The notes below the pieces were generated by a model, which saw nothing but the letters and a program-made list of their open reading frames with translations, made no database searches and was not told the origin of the DNA. 11,057 bases of DNA from CAZXVU01 sp964644465 (GTDB lineage Bacteria > Chlamydiota > Chlamydiia > Chlamydiales > SM23-39): assembly GCA_964644465.1 (NCBI GenBank), contig CAZXVU010000067.1, positions 1 to 11,057 of the forward strand, read 5' to 3'. How positions within the stretch are numbered: position 1 is the first letter of the stretch; every line of letters starts with the position of its first letter. Made by a program: the position numbers and the translations under genes. This document shows positions 7,596 through 11,057 of this stretch, in pieces.

Positions 7596-8581
7596 CACTC
7601 GCTATTCCTATGATTTTAGTCCTTCTCGCAGCCATAGCTGGGCTTTTTGCCCTCGTTACGGCGCGCTACATCAGCTTATGGTTTCAAGCTTTTGTTTCTG
7701 GGACTCCCATTTCTCTTTTCAATATCATTGGAATGAGCCTTCGGAAGATCCCTCCTCGTTTGATTGTAACAGCGCGGATCAACGCCTTTAAAGCTGGCCT
7801 GAAAACAATATCCGTCAACGACCTCGAGACCCACTTCCTCGCAGGCGGACATGTACATGATGTTGTTAGAGCGATGATTGCTGCCGATAAGGCAAACATC
7901 CCTATCGATTGGCGCCAAGCCACTGCCATTGATTTGGCGGGCCGCGATCTTTTCGAGGCGGTAAAAACCTCCGTCAATCCAAAAGTCATTGATTGTCCTG
8001 CGAATGGAACCTTTATTCTCGCTGTGGCCCGAAATGGAATTGAGCTGAAAGTTCGCGCCCGAGTCACGGTCCGTACGAATATTAAGCAGCTCGTCGGCGG
8101 CGCTACCGAAGAAACGGTCATCGCTAGAGTCGGCGAGGGGATTGTCAATGCAATTGGCTCTTCTGAAAACCACCAGGCTGTATTGGCCTCGCCCCAGAGG
8201 ATCTCTAAACTCGTCTTAGAAAAAGGGCTTGATGCCCAAACGGCATTTGAGATCCTTTCGATCGACATCGCAGATCTTTTGATTGGTGAAAACGTGGGTG
8301 CGCGCCTACGCGCAGACCAAGCTGAATCGGACATGAGAGTCGCCCGTGCAATGGCTGAAGAAAGACGCGCGATGGCCGTAGCTTTAGAGCAAGAAAACGT
8401 CGCTAAAGTCCGTGAAGCCGAAGCTCAAATTCCCCAAGCGATGGCCCAAGCCTTTTTAAAAGGGCATATTGGCGTTCTCGATTACCAGCGCTATCAGAAC
8501 ATTAAGGCAGATACCGCAATGCGTGTGGCGATTGCCGGTTCTGAAGAAACTCCCGAGGAACCACTCCACACAAAGAGATAG
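7592..8581 (+). CDS. floA: Flotillin-like protein FloA (YqfA/UPF0365 family)
   Basis: The protein has 329 residues, nearly the length of Bacillus FloA (331). An N-terminal membrane hairpin or span (~4-24) precedes family-specific blocks: PISLFNIIGMSLRKIPP (39-55), HFLAGGHVHDVV, AIDLAGRDLFEAVKTSVNPK (112-131), LVGGATEETVIARVGEGIV and ILSIDIADLLIGENVGARL (231-249). A charged Ala/Glu-rich coiled-coil-like segment (~240-285) and GHIGVLDYQRYQNIKADTAM near the end complete the match. The family oligomerises at the cytoplasmic membrane and organises lipid microdomains. It directly follows two NfeD genes with a four-base overlap and has no obvious Shine-Dalgarno of its own, so translation is probably coupled. 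The assignment is firm; the microdomain role in this organism is inferred from Bacillus. Confidence 0.96.
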   Translation: MTLAIPMILVLLAAIAGLFALVTARYISLWFQAFVSGTPISLFNIIGMSLRKIPPRLIVTARINAFKAGLKTISVNDLETHFLAGGHVHDVVRAMIAADKANIPIDWRQATAIDLAGRDLFEAVKTSVNPKVIDCPANGTFILAVARNGIELKVRARVTVRTNIKQLVGGATEETVIARVGEGIVNAIGSSENHQAVLASPQRISKLVLEKGLDAQTAFEILSIDIADLLIGENVGARLRADQAESDMRVARAMAEERRAMAVALEQENVAKVREAEAQIPQAMAQAFLKGHIGVLDYQRYQNIKADTAMRVAIAGSEETPEEPLHTKR

Positions 8582-8584
8582 ACC

Positions 8585-8869
8585 GTGAGCGAACAATTTG
8601 GGGCCGGAAGCGGCCTTATTTCGTTGGTTATATTTTTGATCTATCAATTTCTTTCTCACAGAAAGAAAAAGGCTCCTCCCATTCCTTCAAGACCTACTCC
8701 TGAGCCTCTTCTTAAAATTCCAACACCCCCAAAAATAGCTAAAGCTCTCCCAGTACCCCACGTGAAAAATCCTGTCTACATACCAAAAAAAACTTCACGA
8801 AAATACTCTTTGAAATCCAAAAGAGAAATGATTATTCTCTCCGCGATTTACAAAAACCCGTATTCATAA
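8585..8869 (+). CDS. Small single-span membrane protein of unknown function
   Basis: This 94-residue protein has no recognisable family. It starts at GTG, three bases after the floA stop, with AAAGAGA (8572-8578) six bases upstream; there is no ATG alternative near the N-terminus. Residues ~10-23 (GLISLVIFLIYQFL) form one membrane span, followed by basic HRKKK, so the C-terminus is probably cytoplasmic. The rest is rich in Pro and Lys (residues ~30-70), likely disordered. The stop overlaps the next start as TAATG. Its position directly after floA parallels the small gene after floA in Bacillus (yqfB), but no sequence likeness is claimed. The tight packing makes it a credible gene; the function is unknown. 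Confidence 0.72.
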   Translation: MSEQFGAGSGLISLVIFLIYQFLSHRKKKAPPIPSRPTPEPLLKIPTPPKIAKALPVPHVKNPVYIPKKTSRKYSLKSKREMIILSAIYKNPYS

Positions 8870-9573
8870 TGAACCCTACTGTACCCGAATCTCGTGTCGA
8901 AGCTCTTCCCAATGGATGGGCTACTGCCGCTGTCACTTTTCTCCATCGGAATGGTGTAAGAGAGACCCGTTATGAAATCATCGATCTTAAAACAGAAAAT
9001 CGTTACAGCCATGAGAGTATGTCGATCACTGCATTCAAATGCTTTGAACTTGTTGTTGGCATCCCGCTCTACCTAGCGACTTACATTGGATGGAATCTCA
9101 TCCGGATGCCTCTCATTGCAGTAGGAACCATTTTAGTTTCTTTAGCGAGATTGATTGCCCACCCGAATAAAATCCAATGCGTACAACTGCTCAAAGACAT
9201 TGCTTGGACAGCCCCCAAACGGATTATTGAAGACATTTGGACGGTCGTAAGAGCCCCCTTTTATGCGATTGCTATGGAATTCGCAGCTATTTACGGGGTA
9301 TTTAAACCCGTTGAGGCTCGCAAAATGATGGGTCAAATTGAGCGTTCATGGCATCAATACTCGAGGAAGCACGATGTCCGCTATCAAGATCCAAATTTGG
9401 ATCCCCTGTTTATTTTAAAAGCTTTAACCGATAAAGATTTTGACCGCACTTTCTATATTGCTGAATGCATGCAGCCTTATGGGAATTTAAACGATCCTCA
9501 TATTGTAAAAGAAGAGACGAGATTTCTAGATCCAGGAACTAACTTGGCTGCTCTTGTTCCTCAACCTGCGTGA
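8869..9573 (+). CDS. Membrane-associated protein of unknown function, last gene of the operon
   Basis: The 234-residue protein has no family that I can name. An N-terminal soluble part (1-55) is followed by a ~40-residue hydrophobic stretch (59-96), a paired span interrupted near WNLIRMP. A second, amphipathic segment lies at ~117-147 (IWTVVRAPFYAIAMEFAAIYGVF). The C-terminal ~85 residues are soluble and include WHQYSRKH and FYIAECMQPYG. A bilobed hydrophobic stretch of about this size is the only shared trait of chlamydial inclusion-membrane (Inc) proteins, but here it is central and no secretion signal can be shown. The gene starts within TAATG at the end of its neighbour, and its last 35 bases are also coding on the other strand. 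An ordinary membrane protein is equally possible. Confidence 0.75.
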   Translation: MNPTVPESRVEALPNGWATAAVTFLHRNGVRETRYEIIDLKTENRYSHESMSITAFKCFELVVGIPLYLATYIGWNLIRMPLIAVGTILVSLARLIAHPNKIQCVQLLKDIAWTAPKRIIEDIWTVVRAPFYAIAMEFAAIYGVFKPVEARKMMGQIERSWHQYSRKHDVRYQDPNLDPLFILKALTDKDFDRTFYIAECMQPYGNLNDPHIVKEETRFLDPGTNLAALVPQPA

Positions 9574-9940
9574 AACTTTCGAGCCGCTTCACTTCCAAGT
9601 GAGATTCCGCAAGTAAGATTTTTTTATTATCTACTTCTATGAGATAGAGCATTGTTTTTGGGCTGATCATCCTTTTTTCGAGGATTTGGATCGATTGTGT
9701 ACCCACCCCTTTTTGCATTCGCTGCTGGATCAAACGGCGCAAAAACCAAAATGAAAGAAATAAGAGGACGGCAAGCGCAATTAAAGTGAGAAGCATTTTT
9801 ACAAGCGCAGCCCCATAATCTCCTGGCGGAAGCTCTGTTAAGGTTTCTAACGAAGCCGGGGGCGTGGAAGCTGTGAGCTCTCCATTTTCATCGGGAACAA
9901 AAACTGTAGCGGCGATGTGCCAAATCAGAGAAAGATTCAT
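9539..9940 (-). CDS. FliO-like small membrane protein
   Basis: This 133-residue protein has a short N-terminal, probably extracytoplasmic region containing GDYGAALVKML, one strong span (~45-67, LLTLIALAVLLFLSFWFLRRL) and a cytoplasmic beta-rich domain. That domain, IQILEKRMISPKTMLYLIEVDNKKILLAES (~84-113), has the FliO pattern of a basic linker, a strand pair and a V-D/G-K-LLLAES turn. In flagellated bacteria FliO helps assemble the FliP ring of the export gate. No other flagellar or type III gene is visible here, so an export-gate assembly role is only a guess. The element copy 2 ends seven bases upstream of the ATG, leaving a weak AGG as the only Shine-Dalgarno candidate. The 3' end overlaps the convergent plus-strand gene by 35 bases. 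Confidence 0.72.
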   Translation of the reverse strand: MNLSLIWHIAATVFVPDENGELTASTPPASLETLTELPPGDYGAALVKMLLTLIALAVLLFLSFWFLRRLIQQRMQKGVGTQSIQILEKRMISPKTMLYLIEVDNKKILLAESHLEVKRLESFTQVEEQEQPS

Positions 9941-9947
9941 GATTACC

Positions 9948-10122
9948 TATACCCAAAAAACTTCAAAACTTGGTTTCCGACTGCGTCGGGCAGCCACTGC
10001 CTTCGAGATCCGTCTGCATCGCTAAACTTTTTAAGTTTAGCTGTTTCGACGCCGGCTTCGCCTGACTCGAATTCAGGGCGCCTCCTTGTCATATTCCCAA
10101 ATTTTGAATTCATTTGGGTATA
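9948..10122 (+). mobile_element. MITE-like palindromic element, copy 2
   Basis: This is a 175-bp relative of the element at 4124-4296 in the same orientation. Its ends, 9948-9973 and 10097-10122, match as inverted repeats at 22 of 26 positions, again starting TATACCC with TA at each border. The middle keeps GTCGGGCAGCCACTGC, the perfect tip hairpin and GGGCGCCTCCTT. It lies between the FliO-like gene (seven bases from its ATG) and the terminator at 10155-10187. It contains no gene; frames crossing it translate repeat ends. Confidence 0.75.
10002..10071. repeat. Nested hairpin inside element copy 2
   Basis: The outer stem pairs TTCGAG (10002-10007), a bulged A and TC (10009-10010) with GACTCGAA (10064-10071). 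The middle stem pairs CGTC (10011-10014) with GACG (10048-10051). The tip pairs GCTAAACTT (10021-10029) with AAGTTTAGC (10033-10041) around TTT. Compared with copy 1, one T-A pair becomes C-G in the outer stem and one C-G pair becomes T-A in the middle stem, so pairing is kept although both bases changed. Confidence 0.7.
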
Positions 10123-10154
10123 CTATGGGAAATGTGGGAATTTCTTAGCAAAAG

Positions 10155-10187
10155 AAAAAACCCGCGAGAAAAGTTCGCGGGTTTTTT
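10155..10187. terminator. Bidirectional intrinsic terminator
   Basis: CCCGCGA (10161-10167) pairs with TCGCGGG (10175-10181) around a seven-base loop, flanked by six A on the left and six T on the right. On the minus strand it ends transcription 22 bases after the stop of the 148-residue gene. It also separates that gene from the FliO-like gene, which therefore needs its own promoter between here and 9941. Confidence 0.9.
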
Positions 10188-10208
10188 GAATCTGAAAAAG
10201 ATCCAATA

Positions 10209-10655
10209 TTAAGCAGCATGATCTCCAGCAGCAGCTCCGCCTGGCGCGCCTGCGGCAGCACCTGCATCGCCTATACCTGCATCAGCGCCTGCATCACCGG
10301 CAACAATTTCGTCTGCACCAGCATCACCAGCTTCCGCTGCTCTGTCAGCTGCATCTGCACCAGTATCTTCTGTGTTTGGTTGGCGATCTATATTGTGTTG
10401 TGGTTGTGCACGAAGATTTCCACAGAGCTTAGATATAATTGATGAGATGCAAAAAGAAATTAAAGCTGCTGGGAAAACAAGAACAGCAAGGATGATCATT
10501 GCGAAGACTTTTCCAATTTTAGCAAGCAAAGAATCGTTTTCAGCGACGGTTAATTTTTTCACTTGGCCGAGACAAGTTTGATCAGAAGCCCATGTATAAC
10601 CTTTGTTCAGGTTACCAACGACGAAATTATTGCAACAATTTGAAACCGCACTCAT
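10209..10655 (-). CDS. Small membrane protein with Ala/Gly/Asp-rich tail, unknown function
   Basis: The 148-residue protein has no recognised family. The N-terminal 47 residues are polar with three cysteines (7, 8, 28). A ~30-residue hydrophobic stretch follows at ~48-77 (VFAMIILAVLVFPAALISFCISSII), split near FP and possibly a hairpin of two short spans. From residue 97 on, the tail is low complexity, built from irregular units of AGDAGAD type, acidic and probably disordered. AGAGGT five bases before the ATG is a good Shine-Dalgarno; a promoter and terminator can be drawn on either side, so it appears to be a single-gene unit. A split hydrophobic segment with a disordered tail fits a chlamydial inclusion-membrane or other secreted protein, but this is inference from shape only. 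Confidence 0.75.
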   Translation of the reverse strand: MSAVSNCCNNFVVGNLNKGYTWASDQTCLGQVKKLTVAENDSLLAKIGKVFAMIILAVLVFPAALISFCISSIISKLCGNLRAQPQHNIDRQPNTEDTGADAADRAAEAGDAGADEIVAGDAGADAGIGDAGAAAGAPGGAAAGDHAA

Positions 10656-10660
10656 GAATT

Positions 10661-10666
10661 ACCTCT
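10661..10666 (-). promoter_or_regulatory. Ribosome binding site of the 148-residue gene
   Basis: The minus strand reads AAGAGGT, then five bases, then ATG at 10655. This is the best Shine-Dalgarno match in the window and fixes the start. Confidence 0.75.
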
Positions 10667-10742
10667 TAGGTTTACTATTTGACTTCGCATCAGAGGCTTA
10701 TTTTTTTTTGCTAGCCTAGTCGCCGATGCCAGTCCGGTTAAT

Positions 10743-10793
10743 GAAATCTCGAAAAAAAGTGATAGGCACTTATACGCGAAGGTTAGAGATTTC
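10743..10793. repeat. 8-bp inverted repeat around the predicted promoter
   Basis: GAAATCTC (10743-10750) and GAGATTTC (10786-10793) are perfect inverted repeats whose centres are 43 bases apart. One arm lies in the spacer and touches the -35 box; the other lies just downstream of the likely transcription start. The arrangement would suit an operator bound by a dimeric regulator, though 8 bp can arise by chance. Confidence 0.3.
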
Positions 10794-10798
10794 GACAA
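10769..10798 (-). promoter_or_regulatory. Predicted promoter of the 148-residue gene
   Basis: On the minus strand TTGTCG (10798-10793) and TATAAG (10774-10769) are separated by 18 bases and match four of six and five of six bases of the main sigma-factor boxes. Transcription would start near 10762 and give a leader of about 105 bases. AT-rich DNA lies upstream of the -35 box. Confidence 0.5.
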
Positions 10799-10896
10799 GA
10801 AAAAAAGTTTAACTGTTCTTTATCGTCCATTTAATCAGTAAGTGGTAAAAATTTATTTTAATTTTATTAATCTTTATCTAGATATGCATGAAGTGC

Positions 10897-10923
10897 AAAA
10901 AAACCCCGCACTCAGACGCGGGG
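10897..10923 (-). terminator. Intrinsic terminator for a minus-strand transcript entering from the right
   Basis: CCCCGC (10904-10909) pairs with GCGGGG (10918-10923) around an eight-base loop; on the minus strand the stem is followed by seven T (10903-10897). It lies about 45 bases past the stop of the edge frame at 10968-11057 and should close whatever is transcribed from beyond the window. Confidence 0.8.
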
Positions 10924-10967
10924 ATTTATACCGCTCGTGACTCAAGAATCGGTTTTGATGCGTCGCC

Positions 10968-11057
10968 TTACCCCAAAGACGATGCGTCTTCGGGGACCCC
11001 GGGCGGCGTCGGCTTTGCCTCATATTTTTCGTCTTCGCTTCGGTCCTTGCCTTTGGC
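10968..11057 (-). CDS. Possible 3' end of a minus-strand gene (29 codons visible)
   Basis: A frame without stop enters from the right edge and ends at TAA (10970-10968). It reads a hydrophilic tail with SEDEKYEAKPTPPGVPEDAS, rich in Pro, Glu and Asp. The position before a terminator suits a gene end. Against it, a second minus-strand frame is also open here, and a strong hairpin covers the last codons, as happens when a frame merely crosses a palindromic repeat. No family is recognised. Confidence 0.3.
   Translation of the reverse strand, partial: AKGKDRSEDEKYEAKPTPPGVPEDASSLG
10971..10995. repeat. Strong hairpin in the right-hand tail
   Basis: CCCCAAAGACG (10971-10981) pairs with CGTCTTCGGGG (10985-10995) around the loop ATG, with ten of eleven pairs matched. 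No T-run follows on either strand, so it is not a plain terminator. GATGCGTC also occurs twice (10957-10964 and 10981-10988), and CCCGGG follows at 10998-11003, suggesting a structured repeat or RNA end. Confidence 0.55.

Larger units (their letters stand above)
10656..10896. other. AT-rich intergenic region upstream of the 148-residue gene
   Basis: No gene is credible between the start at 10655 and the terminator at 10897; with the non-coding DNA up to 10967 the gap is about 312 bases. It holds the Shine-Dalgarno (10661-10666), a run of nine or so T (10701-10709), a predicted minus-strand promoter (10769-10798), an 8-bp inverted repeat around it, and a very AT-rich stretch at ~10840-10882 that could act as an upstream promoter element. 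Confidence 0.6.

Noticed and set aside
7676..8334. Minus-strand frames of 165 and 216 codons opposite floA
   Set aside because: FloA matches its family along its whole length, so these antisense frames are by-products of its codon use.
1..11057. CRISPR array, tRNA, rRNA or autonomous transposase
   Set aside because: No regularly spaced direct repeats, no cloverleaf or rRNA-like stretches and no transposase motifs were seen.

Overview
The window looks like part of a Gram-negative bacterial chromosome. TamA and TamB, which serve outer-membrane biogenesis, require an outer membrane. The combination of hemL, an NfeD/FloA cluster, an isolated FliO-like protein and two proteins with long paired hydrophobic stretches (like chlamydial inclusion-membrane proteins) suggests an environmental chlamydia of the Parachlamydia/Waddlia type. 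That placement is inference; no rRNA or other taxonomic marker is present.

Left part (1-4111, minus strand): tamA is followed by tamB with a one-base TGATG overlap. tamB runs off the left edge. Together they would form the translocation and assembly module: an Omp85-type outer-membrane barrel plus an inner-membrane-anchored protein that spans the periplasm.

Middle part (4371-9573, plus strand): six tightly packed genes read hemL - long NfeD protease - short NfeD - floA - 94-residue orphan - 234-residue orphan. Four of the five junctions overlap or nearly abut (8-base, 4-base, 3-base gap, 1-base) and the fifth has an 8-base gap, so they are probably one operon. It joins a tetrapyrrole-synthesis enzyme to a set of membrane-microdomain genes.

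Right part (9539-11057): a FliO-like minus-strand gene overlaps the 3' end of the operon tail to tail. A small membrane protein with an Ala/Gly/Asp-rich tail follows, with its own predicted promoter, ribosome binding site and terminator. At the edge lie another minus-strand terminator and a palindrome-rich tail that may be the end of a gene or of another repeat.

The most unusual signal is a two-copy family of ~174-bp palindromic elements (4124-4296 and 9948-10122). They have 26-bp terminal inverted repeats, TA at both ends and a nested internal hairpin with two compensatory base-pair changes between copies. They look like small non-autonomous transposons (MITEs). Both copies lie in the same orientation, within 12 bases of the start codon of a minus-strand envelope gene, so they may also serve as leader or promoter DNA. 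No CRISPR array, tRNA or rRNA was seen.
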